Below the pieces are notes generated by a model that had not been told where the DNA came from, searched no databases, and was given only the letters and a program-made list of their open reading frames with translations. Positions 53,636 through 63,776 of a stretch of DNA of 64,000 bases are shown here, piece by piece (the first letter of the stretch is position 1; each line of letters begins with the position of its first letter). This DNA is from Arthonia radiata (lineage: Eukaryota > Ascomycota > Arthoniomycetes > Arthoniales > Arthoniaceae): assembly GCA_002989075.1 (NCBI GenBank), contig PSQN01000012.1, positions 186,001 to 250,000 of the forward strand, given 5' to 3'. The position numbers and the translations under genes are program-made.

Positions 53636-54406
53636 ACCTTGTTGACATATTCCTAGCGTTATTGTCAAGGGCATGGCATTTTTAATGAAGGATGGAGGAA
53701 ACGCATAGTAAGGCGTTACGGTGGTCCAGGCAGGGATGCAAACGCGTTTTATGTGTCCATGATATATGTTGCGTTGTACAGTGCGAGCAATATCGTTTTT
53801 TAGACCCAGAGTATCAGATACCTGGTGTATCACGGCATGTGGCGCGATTGCGTCACGGATTGAGATCTTTCGGGACGCGAAGGATGGCGCAGAAGTCATC
53901 AGTCATCGCTATGCCAGTAGCGTATTTTGGTTTTTTCGATCTATCGAGCGGTATGTTACTCAATCAAATCGAAGAGCTCTTCGCCATCAAGACACTTTTG
54001 ATACCTTCACGACCGTTCACAGGCCTACAGATAGCAACTGATGTGACGCCAGCAATGCCTATATTTGCTGCGCCTGATGAGGATGAACCCTGCTGGCCGT
54101 CAACGGCATCATGAGCATTAGTGCATTCAAGTGTCAAAGCATTGGTCAAGAAAACGGACCATTTCAAACACGTCAAGGTAAACAAAGCGAAATAGTATTT
54201 ACTTCCATTCGCGACTGCCTTTTACAAAATTTCGTCATCAGCATCCTCTCTTTATTCCTGCGAAGTGTACAACCGTATACTTCTCAGTCAAAGCAAGGGC
54301 CAAACGACACTTGCTCAAAGTCCTGACGCGCTTTGGCTACCCCGACCTACGTTCTCTTTGTGTTCTTTACCTTCAAGTGGTCCACCAATCTATCACGTAT
54401 ATTCGC
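53636..54406. other. intergenic region between converging genes
   Basis: 3' region of the Zn2Cys6 gene and of the small minus-strand gene. No recognisable coding content. Confidence 0.45.
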
Positions 54407-54571
54407 TTATCCCTTGGTCATATGAACGTGCCGCTGCTGCGCGACCCCGGCGTTCTCCAGAGCCTGCGCTAACTTGTCCCTACCTTCGTCGGAAGTTATG
54501 GCATTTTCTTCATTGGTTCCTTCGACGGGCCGCTGCTTTTTGGGAACGTCTTTCTTCGGCTCGGTGGACAT
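54407..54571 (-). CDS. small charged protein (54 aa), unrecognised
   Basis: A short frame from the ATG at 54571 (an upstream ATG at 54598 would add nine residues) encodes a hydrophilic protein: MSTEPKKDVPKKQRPVEG, then a likely amphipathic helix DEGRDKLAQALENAGVAQQR. No signal peptide, Cys or hydrophobic helix. It lies next to another small charged gene on the same strand (54913..55200). Codon usage looks coding and the composition is not random, but chance cannot be excluded. Confidence 0.42.
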   Translation of the reverse strand: MSTEPKKDVPKKQRPVEGTNEENAITSDEGRDKLAQALENAGVAQQRHVHMTKG

Positions 54572-54912
54572 GGTTGTGTCGCTTATCTGGTAAGACATAT
54601 GTTAGAGACAATATGACTTCAGGTGAAGAATGAGTCACAAGGGTCTTGATGATCTTTGTGCTGCTGTAGGGAAGAGCTGCGCTCCTGTTGAGGGCAAAGA
54701 GTCATTCGTTCATGGGCGTGCGAGGCGGATCAGTCATCTGTTTACATCATCCACCGTAATTTCCATGTGAGAAGGTGTAAAGTCAGGCATTGTGGTAAAA
54801 ACACGAGAGCGAAGTCATGATGGATAACACCTTCCATTGTGGAGTTCGATTTGCGAGAGACCGTTGCAGCACGCTATGAGACACTGCAGGCTGGCATGAT
54901 GAGTCTGCTAAC

Positions 54913-55200
54913 TCATTTCTTATGCCCACTAGCACTTCCGAAATGCTCCTTTTCTTTCTTTACATGCTCCTTCGCCCTCTCCCAAAAGGATTCTTCCTTC
55001 TCACGCGCTCGCCTGTCCGCATCCGCCTTTTCCCGGGCCTCCCTCTCTCTCTCCAATTTCTTGCGTTTCTCTTGAGACTCTTCTCCTGCTTTGATCGTGT
55101 CGTTGAAGTCGTAGGAATCCTTGCTCGACATGCCGCCCACGATTCTGTCGGTTTCATCTTCCTTCTTAAGGATGCCTTTCAGTTTCTTTTCTCCCGGCAT
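54913..55200 (-). CDS. small K/E-rich protein with N-terminal SILK-type motif
   Basis: Single exon, 95 residues. It begins MPGEKKLKGILKKED; the KGILK core matches [GS]IL[RK], the SILK docking motif for protein phosphatase 1, which occurs in the same N-terminal place in inhibitor-2 (KGILKN). The rest is very charged and probably one long helix or coiled coil (EKRKKLEREREAREKADADR, FWERAKEHVKKEKEHFG). An RVxF motif, the usual partner of SILK, is not evident. The protein at 59607..59885 starts with the same pattern (MPG, then LKSILKKKD), so the two may be paralogues. Cellular role unknown; PP1 binding is inference from a short motif. Confidence 0.55.
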   Translation of the reverse strand: MPGEKKLKGILKKEDETDRIVGGMSSKDSYDFNDTIKAGEESQEKRKKLEREREAREKADADRRAREKEESFWERAKEHVKKEKEHFGSASGHKK

Positions 55201-56853
55201 GCTGCTGTACGGACCTGCGTGGGTCGATGGGAAAATGAAGGGTAACGCGTGAAGATTTGGCGAGGGCTAGTAAAGGATTGATCGAAGCTTGGAGGCGTAT
55301 TGATTGATCGGTTGATTTGAATGAATACGTTGGGGATGCTTCGAACTGCTTTTATATGTGAGAACGAAGAAGACAGGATCTCTCCAAGGAGGACATGCTG
55401 GCTTGAGCCTCGAGAGAGACAGAATCGGACAACATGGCAAAGCCAAAAATAGCAAGGATACCTCTAACGTGTCTTGCAGCTTTCACTAAGGCAAGAGGTG
55501 GTCTACCGCTATATTGGACGGTGCCACTTGTGACAAGGCCGTTAACAGTAAGAGAAAGGTGTCTACTCGAGATTGAGGCCCAACGGACTCGATCTCAAAA
55601 TTGTCGCCTCATGACAGACTAAAGGTTCGGATTGGGGTTGGTAGTCCAGATATCCATGCTCACACCTCTCATCAGGCTGGGATTATCCCAGGACTCTGCG
55701 GCGTGAGGCATTCACCCAACTGTGCCGTGCTTCACCGCAATGTACGATTGCGGTGATACTCCAGGCGACATCACTGAATGCACGTCGTCTTGCTGTTGCT
55801 GAATGTCCATTGAGTACACTGAAATTTGTCTAAGCAATATTCATCTTGGGGCGATTATGCCAACTATAGGATTTGTTGGACTTCATTGCGTACGCGATCC
55901 TGTCCATCGAAGATGGTGACTGCTGAGCAACGGCGCAATCTCGTGCCGTAATGTCCATTTTATCAAGCTATGTTCACGTATGTTCTGACATGTGTTGCAT
56001 GATTCTAGTACTATTTGTGAGTTGCAGGGAAACTTGTCGGCGTCAACAGGGGGTAGCTTGCTGCAAGGACCTGCTCCCAGCGTAGAGGCCGTTAGGATAG
56101 GTGGGACGCAACTGTTTTGATCGGGACCGCAAGGAAACCTTGCCCGGCACTAAACGGTCAGATGTTGTTAAACCAGTCACCGACAATGATAAGCCATTCA
56201 GCCGCTCGAACAGTTGTGTAGTCAAGGGGCAAAGGGGGGCCGGAGCTGAGCCGACAATGATGGCTAGGTGACGGTTTTTCGCATGCGCCGCACGTCGTTT
56301 CGACATCATGCACATCGGTTGTCACCATCACAAAGGAACGGTTTGATTCATAGGTAATGACCCCAGACGTAACTTTCTGATGAGGCGTGAGGCGACAAAG
56401 CTGCTGCGGGTGCGGAAAGGCCCACAGGCCTTGCCCCAAAAATTAAAATACCTCTTTCGGTAGGATAGTATACAATACACGCTAAGCCTAGCGCCACAAC
56501 AGCCCTCGTCAACAAACGCTTCCGGTCCTTGTAACTTCAATAATGCATAATCACCGTATTGATCTTTCAGAGGCGCTCTTGCTACGCCGCACGTGGGAAT
56601 CACCTCATCACGCCGCACGTTTGCGCCTCACGAGCCAATGGAATACCTTTCTTGTCACCTCGCAGCAGCACTGACGTGTTTCCAGGCGACCTACCGCCGC
56701 ATAGAAGTGTAGCCGTTCGTCAACGCTCTGCCCATCATCCTGTGCCTATTTTACAGAACTACGTTCCTGTAAATCTTGCTCTTCATCATACAAAGCTTTC
56801 GCTGTGTCACGTTCAATTGTCTTCTGCTATCAATCCCCAAGGTAGGCGTCAAG
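55201..56853. other. gene-poor region
   Basis: About 1.65 kb between diverging genes. It contains a short inverted repeat (56170-56181 with 56267-56277) around two direct copies of CCGACAATGAT (56180-56190, 56251-56261). No gene seen; the right part is the promoter of the APH-like gene. Confidence 0.4.
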
Positions 56854-58311
56854 ATGGAGAAAGACGACTTGTGTTGGGAAGTGAGTGGGATTCTCCGAGA
56901 GGAGTTCATTGGAAAATTCAAAATGTCTGAAAACCATGAAGCCATCGGCAGATTCATTACGCTACTCGTTCCTAATCAAGAAGGGCAGATGAAGCCAGTA
57001 GGTGCAGGTTCGTTCAATATCGTGTTGAAAGCGAAGCTCAAAGACGGGACAGTGCCGGATCCCGTCATTCGCTTTCCCATACCGAGCGAATCCATGTTTC
57101 CTGAAGAGAAGACACGGTATGAAGTGGATGCTATGCGCTGCGTGCAGGCCAATACCAGCATTCCAGTGCCCAGAGTCCTGCACTGGACGAACAGGCGAGA
57201 AGGACCTGCTGGTCTCGGACCTTGCATTGTCATGGACGAGTGTGTCCATTACACCAGTGTCTCAAGGATCCTGAGCGGACAAGCAGACCCTGCCGTAAAG
57301 CCGTCGGAGTCGTCTCTGCTCGACCCAGGCATCTCCGATGAAAAGCTATTGGCAATGTATGGTCTCGTGGCAGAGGCAATGCTGCAGCTATGGAAGGTCC
57401 CCTTTGATTCCATCGGGGCGATCACTCGAAGCGCCTTGGATCACCACTTTGAAGTGACACATCGTCCGCTGACCATGAACATGAATGAGCTGGTGCAATA
57501 CGGTGGCCTACCGCGCACGAAATTACCGCGCACGAGCTTCAGCACGTCCCAGGCGTACTTCGAAGCCATGGCTCAACTTCACATGGATCACCTATTACAT
57601 CAGCGCAACGACGCTGTCAGCAACGTCGTAGATTGTGCAAAGAAGTACGTCGCCCGCTGTTTGTTCCGTTCATTGGCGCGTCAGGGACGTCTGCACTCAC
57701 CTCTGCACAATAACGGGCCATTTCGATTCTTCTGCGATGATCTCGAGGGCGCGAACTTCCTCTTGAATAACGATCTGCAGGTAATGGGCGTCATCGACTG
57801 GGAGTTTTCCAACGCCCTTCCGATGGAGTTTGCGCAGTCGCCGCCATGGTGGCTACTCCTCTGTCGGCCCGAGTCCTATGTTCACACTCTGGACGCTCAC
57901 GGGCATGACGTATCACGGCATGGACACAGCTTTCTAGCTACTCTAGAGCTCTGGGCGCAAGACGTAGAGCCGCGACTGAACAGCTTCTTGAAGGTATTGA
58001 GGCAGCGTGAGCGCGAAGCAATCTCCGCGGGCACGCTGGCGGAAGACCAAATCCTCTCAGATGGCATGCAGCGCAGCTGGGAGACTGGTGACTTCTGGGT
58101 CGTGCTGGCTGCACGGAGAAGCTTCATCTTCGACGCCATTTTCTGGAAGTGGATCGCACCACGCTTCTTTGGCTCGGATGATTGGGAGTCGCTCATGGAG
58201 TCGCATCTTACTGAAGACGAGCTTTCCGATATGCATGCCGTGTTCACACTGAAAATGGGCCAGAAGGAGGCGCGAGAGCTAAGTTGGGAACCCGAGGAGC
58301 CTGAAACATAG
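56854..58311 (+). CDS. APH/choline-kinase-like phosphotransferase family protein
   Basis: Single exon, 485 residues from the ATG at 56854; a frame extension to 56776 adds 26 hydrophobic residues that do not fit the family. Features of the aminoglycoside-phosphotransferase-like fold are visible: a nucleotide loop GAGSFNIVLKA, an RFPIPSES...YEVDAMRCVQ segment carrying the Arg/Lys and Glu of the N-lobe, a catalytic loop FFCDDLEGANFLL, and the metal site GVIDWEF. In the catalytic loop the usual HxD His is Cys, as in many mould members (C-D-D-x4-N), so it is not by itself a sign of inactivity. Dozens of such proteins exist in moulds and their substrates are unknown; antibiotic resistance should not be inferred. 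It is flanked by the two SILK-motif small proteins. Confidence 0.82.
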   Translation: MEKDDLCWEVSGILREEFIGKFKMSENHEAIGRFITLLVPNQEGQMKPVGAGSFNIVLKAKLKDGTVPDPVIRFPIPSESMFPEEKTRYEVDAMRCVQANTSIPVPRVLHWTNRREGPAGLGPCIVMDECVHYTSVSRILSGQADPAVKPSESSLLDPGISDEKLLAMYGLVAEAMLQLWKVPFDSIGAITRSALDHHFEVTHRPLTMNMNELVQYGGLPRTKLPRTSFSTSQAYFEAMAQLHMDHLLHQRNDAVSNVVDCAKKYVARCLFRSLARQGRLHSPLHNNGPFRFFCDDLEGANFLLNNDLQVMGVIDWEFSNALPMEFAQSPPWWLLLCRPESYVHTLDAHGHDVSRHGHSFLATLELWAQDVEPRLNSFLKVLRQREREAISAGTLAEDQILSDGMQRSWETGDFWVVLAARRSFIFDAIFWKWIAPRFFGSDDWESLMESHLTEDELSDMHAVFTLKMGQKEARELSWEPEEPET

Positions 58312-59606
58312 CTCATTTCTTCTCACAAAAGGGGTTTCCCGGAAACGGACATGTGATGTGCGACTTCCTTCATACTGGCGCTATCGTATTGATAGCTCAA
58401 TAGAACGCTTTGTACAGTCAAAGCATGTATTGGTGACGCTCAGCAAGACGGGTTCGCGGTACGTGCACAGCCGGGAAGAAAAGGCCGTGAAGGTTGCCAG
58501 ACTTTTGGGAGCTTTTTGCCCCGTACCGTTCTCGCCTCGAACTGGTTTTTGGGGGCCTTGGTGCGGCACGGCTTTGGGCGCGAAGCCTCGAGCCGCTCTG
58601 TTTTATTGTCCGGCAATCTACTCCGTAGTCTGATATTGGTGATAGAAGCCGGGCCGTCCCGCCGAATCTTCCTCTGCCTCTTGTCCCGCATTCACATGCA
58701 GGACCGGATTTGCCTTTCTACCTCATATTGTCTCGCCGAAAAGACACGAAGGCCTCTTTCAAGCTAGAACGGGCTAAGTGGTTCGCGTTCTCAAGTCGTA
58801 CACCAAAGTACGGGGGCGACATGGATGATGGAGGATCATCGGCCTCGATCGTGTTGGGCGCCACCGTTCCTGGGAAGCTTGAAACTGCAATACTTCGGTG
58901 GCTATCAACCTTTGTCTGCGTAGAGGAAAGCTCCGTCTGCGCTTCACTGCGGACTCATTCTTTGGAAGAGGACAGATAACAACGTCGGCGATGTGTCAAG
59001 GCTCGACGCCCCACGCTCGGGAAGACCTTTGTCCCGTCTGCGTAGGAGCAACTCATACGTGCATTGAGATGGTCATTTGGCAGACGGCCCACAGTGTTCG
59101 CTCATATGCTGCATTGTCTTTTTCCGACTTTCTGTCATGCATTAGCTACGAGGACTGTTAGCTAGTTTCGTATGTAGCAGCTATTCTTCTCCTCGATTGC
59201 CATCTCTAAAGTAGACACATGGCTTCACCATCCTTCGAGGGAGCTCACATTGTGTCTCGTCTCCTGTGCAAGCCGTCTATGATGTCTCCAAAGACCTACA
59301 CGGTGGGCACCCGCATCTTGCCCCCTTCCTCAAACGATCAATGCGTGCTTCGCTGGCGACACCTTCGACAAAGTCCGTCGGTAGACGAGTCGCTTCTTCC
59401 AGACAATATACGTGGTCTTTTCATCTCATGCTCCCACGCCAAGTACCACGACGAACAACTTATAAACCCATCAAGCACCCTTCTTCCCTTGTTCTCCAGA
59501 TCAAACAACTTCACTACTCCCTCAACAGCCTCAGCAGACTCTTCAAGGCTCTACTAAACCCGCATGACCGGCCACCGCCCCATCGAATTCCCACCACATC
59601 ACCATC
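58312..59606. other. intergenic region
   Basis: No recognisable gene. The last 200 bp are probably the leader of the small plus-strand gene. Confidence 0.4.
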
Positions 59607-59885
59607 ATGCCTGGAGACCACCCTCACCTCAAAAGCATCCTGAAGAAAAAAGACACCCGCCCGCCCACCGACTCTGAGAGGGCGATTGACGACCTGGTCC
59701 ACAGGATGACGCCTGAACAGCAGGACGACGCGTGGCAGAAGCTTCAGGATAAGCATCAGAAGAAAAAGGAGGAGGGCCAGAAAAAGCTGGATGAGGCGGC
59801 CGAGAAGGAGGGCAAGTCGACGTGGCCGAAGTCTCAGCAAGAAAAAAGTAGGGTACGTATGTTGCTGGCATCGCAGAAATGGTAG
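59607..59885 (+). CDS. small K/E-rich protein with N-terminal SILK-type motif
   Basis: Open frame of 92 residues starting MPGDHPHLKSILKKKD. The KSILK core is the SILK form of the PP1 docking motif, and the start parallels the protein at 54913..55200. The middle is helical and charged (DDAWQKLQDKHQKKKEEGQK). A GTACGT donor at 59853 and an acceptor ending CTGCAG at 59913, with a CTAAT branch site between, would splice the last ten residues away and add about 39 others ending near 60030; I cannot decide which form is real. No RVxF motif is evident. Function unknown. Confidence 0.5.
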   Translation: MPGDHPHLKSILKKKDTRPPTDSERAIDDLVHRMTPEQQDDAWQKLQDKHQKKKEEGQKKLDEAAEKEGKSTWPKSQQEKSRVRMLLASQKW

Positions 59886-60649
59886 AGACGAGTGGCTAAT
59901 CTGATGTCTGCAGTGTTGGCCTTTAGTGAATTTGAAGGTAGACTTGATGAGTCTCTTGGTATGGGGCGTCAGACACTCTTTTAGCATCTCTGTCTATCTC
60001 GAATCGGCAGAAGCAGCATGTAACGATTTCTAGTAGCCGTGCAATACATGCGTCCGTTAGATGACCCGCGCTGTTGCAATCTTGCGTTTTCCTTTCCTTT
60101 CTTGCTTCCCTCCTCGGCTGGGTCTCAATGCACGCCCGAAGCAATGGCAGAGAGACTTCAAAAAGGAGCACGAGGTCTGTTTCGATGATGAATGCTAGCC
60201 GGATACAGGTCATACACAAAGATCACAACTATGACATTTAAGCTTGTCCATCAATTGGGTGTACTGGCTGTTTCGTCATGTTTCTTTATGCAAGTTGCTA
60301 TGCAGGTGCGTATCCACAGAGTCCTTTCCCTGTGCAGAGATATGTGCACGCTGCTGAGACGACGAGGAAGGCGGAGGTCAGCGCAGCCGTCCTACCTGCT
60401 TAGAAGAGCGCTATGCGCACGGCAGTAGCATTTCTCAAATACATCTCGAGATGTAAGGCTGTCCCACTATCTATCGGTATCCCCAATCTGACTGCGGCGT
60501 GGTCGATGGTCGTCAAGCAGTCTGGGAACCGACTTCGATTCAGAGTCCTGATTATTTTGGATATCAACGTTGGCGTCACACACCAACTAACATCTCACCC
60601 ATATGCCATTACTCTTGCGCCAGTCTTCGCTTTTGACAAGCCACCGCTC
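59886..60649. other. intergenic region
   Basis: Contains the possible second exon of the small gene to the left; otherwise no gene seen before the stop of the exomer subunit. Confidence 0.4.
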
Positions 60650-63017
60650 TTACGCGTCAGTCCCATTACTCCGGAACGCGGCGCACACTTCCACATACTG
60701 CTCCGTCAAGCTCAGCACATGCGGCGGCAGCGAGGTCGAGCTGATGATACTCCGAATCTTGATCTTGCCCTCATCTTCAATAAGGCGGCGAATGCTCCGA
60801 TATAGCCTCGGAGAAAACTAGTCCATGTTAGCTTCCCGCTATCCTCAAAAAAGCAAATGAGACTCACCTCCGAATACCACCGATACTGCCAGCAAACCAG
60901 CCTCACCACGGCGCCCACAATACTCCTTGTATTCCCCTCCTTCTCCCACATCTCCATGACGCCCCCCATCGCCTTCGGATTGAACCTCAGCGCCAAACAA
61001 GCCTGACACGCCTCTCTCGCCTCCGTCTCATAGTGCAGCCGCTGCGCCAATTGCGCCAGCAACTCCCACTCCTCCGGGCTCTTCCGGTACGTCTGCTGCT
61101 GCGCGCGCGCCTGGCTCAGCTCCGTCCGCCAAATAGTGAAGAGACGCAGGTCTTCGTACAGCACCATGAAGAGATTGTCGAGCCAGCGCTCGCAGAGGCG
61201 TTTGTGTCGGAAGTTGGAGTAGGCGGTGTGCGCCGGATCGATTGAGTTGGCAGTTGGCGACTCGTCGGTGATGACCTCAGGGTTGGGGGAGGAGGGGTTG
61301 CTTTCCGCGGGGACCGGTTCTGAGGTGGTGGTGACGGTGTGCGAGGGCTTGGCGACGGCGGGTGCGTCGCCGTTGAGTGCTGTCGTGGATGCGTTACGGG
61401 ATGCGCCGTCTTCGGAGACGGGTGCGGAGGAAGAGGCGGTGACTGTGCCGTTGACGCCGTTGGTGCTGACGGTGCGGCTGATGCCTGAACGTTCGGTACG
61501 GTACTCTTCTTCCATGACGAAGACTTGACTGCGAATTTTGAGGAGCTGGTCCCAACCTATCCGCTTTGTGATGTCGGTGAGGAGACTGTAGGCTTTCTGA
61601 AAGGTGCCTTTGAAATTGGCGGCGACCAGCTTGCGGAGCTGAGGGTGGATAGAGTCAGGATCGCTGATGCCGCCGTCATCGATCTCGTCGCATTGCGTTT
61701 CGGGCATGATGGGCAGGGTGATTCGTGAGCGAGGTACAGGTGGGACGTCCTTGTCCTGGTAAGTGAACATAGGGCAGGAGTTGAGAGTTAGCAAAGCGAG
61801 ATCCCACTGCTCGAGGCCAATGTAGATCTCAACCAGCCGCGCCCATGTACAGAACTCGCTAGGTGCTGAGATGACGCTTCGGCGGGCAATCTCAAGTGCT
61901 AGATCGTTCCGACCTTTCATTCGGCAGAAGTTCGCTTGTGTGTCGAGGAGAGCATAATCCATGGGCAGCTCACTGATGCCTTCATGTAACAATCGTACGG
62001 CTTTTACTTCCTCGTCTGCTGCGATGTAGACTTGCGCAAGCAGTGATGAGATCTCTGGATCGCGACTTCGTAGCTTCTCGAAGAGGTTGATGCCAGATGT
62101 GAAACGGCCGGTAGTCTTGATATAGTTCAGTAGTCCAGATGTGAGATGGTTCGCGACGAGATTGGGTACTTGAATCTCCGGATCGGACCCCAACGACCAT
62201 CCTATATGCTGTCAGTTTTGCTACATGTGTCCTTGCCAATTGTCACTCGCCTTGGAAGAATAGCCTCTCCGCCGCGTCCAGAAACCTATGCTCCGACTCT
62301 GTGCTTGTGATCGGGTTGAACCGCCTGCACCCTACGATTTTCTTGACCGCATCACCACCGCCATCGTCTGCGTATGAGTACGCTCTTAACACGCTGCAGA
62401 GATATGTCTCAAGCCACAATGCATCTGACGCTTCCTTCTTGTCTCCCTTCTCGTCTATGCAATAGCTCTCCACAGATCCAGGTATCGTGACCGTGACTCG
62501 CATGTCAAGGCGGGAGAAGGCATTGTAGCAGCTGCCATGTGCGTCAGCCCTTCGATATCCGCAGCTTTGTACCATTCTCCTGCGTATCCGCATACCAGTA
62601 TAGCCCTGAGACGACCTTGTTCTTCTGATCAGGGTTCCCGAAGATGAGCGTATTCACGTATGCGGCCAAGCTAGCTGAGGACGACGCGTCTACGCCTGTG
62701 ACATGGTGGTATGTGCCAATCTTCATGCGTAAAGCAACAGTCAGTCGTCATGCAGACCGCAGCTTCATGTATCTCGCATCTCTCCGTACCTGCTTTGTGG
62801 AGGACTTGCTCGACTGCTTCGTAAGGTGTACCAGGTCCGGCGGGCCGAGCTCTCGCAGGTGGATGAGATTTGCATTGCGCACGTCGACGGCGGAGTCGTT
62901 CTCTTCCTCAATGAGCCTATAGACCGTTACGTCAGCACCTCAATTCCACTTTCAGTGCCGCAGGTAGCCCGGCCAGAATGCGAGAACGACATACTCAGGG
63001 ACGGAAGGGTACAGCAT
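60650..63017 (-). CDS. ChAPs family exomer subunit (Bch1/Bud7/Chs6-like)
   Basis: Six exons on the minus strand: 63017..62995, 62916..62790, 62720..62596, 62531..62251, 62201..60868 and 60817..60650, giving 685 residues with consistent phase. ChAPs bind Chs5 and Arf1 to form exomer, which carries chitin synthase and other cargo from the trans-Golgi to the plasma membrane. Family phrases include RELGPPDLVHLTKQ, YNAFSRLDMRV, LWLETYLCSVLRAYS, SEHRFLDAAERLFFQGWSLG, PEIQVPNLVANHLTSGLL and WYSEFSPRLYRSIRRLIEDE; the long helical core carries TPR-like repeats. A disordered Ser/Thr insert lies near residues 430-490. The intron 62250..62202 uses a GC donor, because the nearby GT donor breaks the frame. 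The 23-nt first exon (MLYPSVPE) is the least certain part; an additional upstream exon is possible. Confidence 0.87.
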
Positions 63018-63776
63018 CGTCGCAAGGCGGGACGCAGCCCGCTGTCAGATCGCTCAGACGCAAAGAGCAAAGAGATGGAAGCGCAACATGCGAACGGAAC
63101 GGAAGTCGGGCTTTGGCGAAGGCTTGACGTTGATCCACGAGTGTTTGCAGGGCTCAAAATAGAAATTGTAGGTCCAAGTGCAAGGCTTGGCATTATGAAT
63201 GTGTTGGCTCAAAACGTTCGTTTCATCCTTCGTCCGCACCGAGTTGGACGTCTATCATCTCGCCTCAGCAGGGCCTTGTCTAAGATTCAGACCCGTTCAT
63301 CCCGCTCTGAACAGCAAGATGCGCGCCTCGTTTTGACACTTTCTCCGCCCCTCCAGAGCGGCAGCGTCCCCCAACTTCCTGCCAACATATGCGCCCCGTC
63401 CCGACCCTTCTGTGGTTCTCCCCAGATCCTGCGTGAAGTTTCAAAAGTCTCAGATGCTTTTGTTCGCTTACGGCGAACGTCTACCTGTGTGAGATAGGCG
63501 GTATGCCGGGATAGATCTCAATATGGAGATAACTGCGAGGAGCATGCCGTGGGTGGATTGTGAACCTTTGCAGTTCCGAGCAGCTCTGCGCCGTACACCA
63601 ACCAGTCTCACTGTCCGTGTCCGTGGCCTCCTCTCTGAGAGCTCTCGCCCCGACTGCTCGGATAGAGGAGCCTGGTCTCTTCGAACGGGGTGCCCAGGAC
63701 GATGGATGTCTTCCTGCATTTGACCCCAAATGTGCGAAAGCACATCGTATACCCACATCTCGACCAAGCATGCGTG
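63018..63776. other. intergenic region
   Basis: Upstream of the exomer gene and downstream of the partial gene at the right edge. Short frames on both strands overlap; one could be a further exon of the partial gene but no junction is convincing. Confidence 0.4.

Noticed and set aside
56854-58311. Antibiotic-resistance role for the APH-like gene
   Set aside because: The fold is shared by a very large mould family of unknown substrates; nothing points to an aminoglycoside.
62241-62246. GT donor (GTGACA) for the fourth intron of the exomer gene
   Set aside because: With this donor every nearby acceptor either shifts the frame or brings a stop; the GC donor just upstream keeps the conserved phrase.
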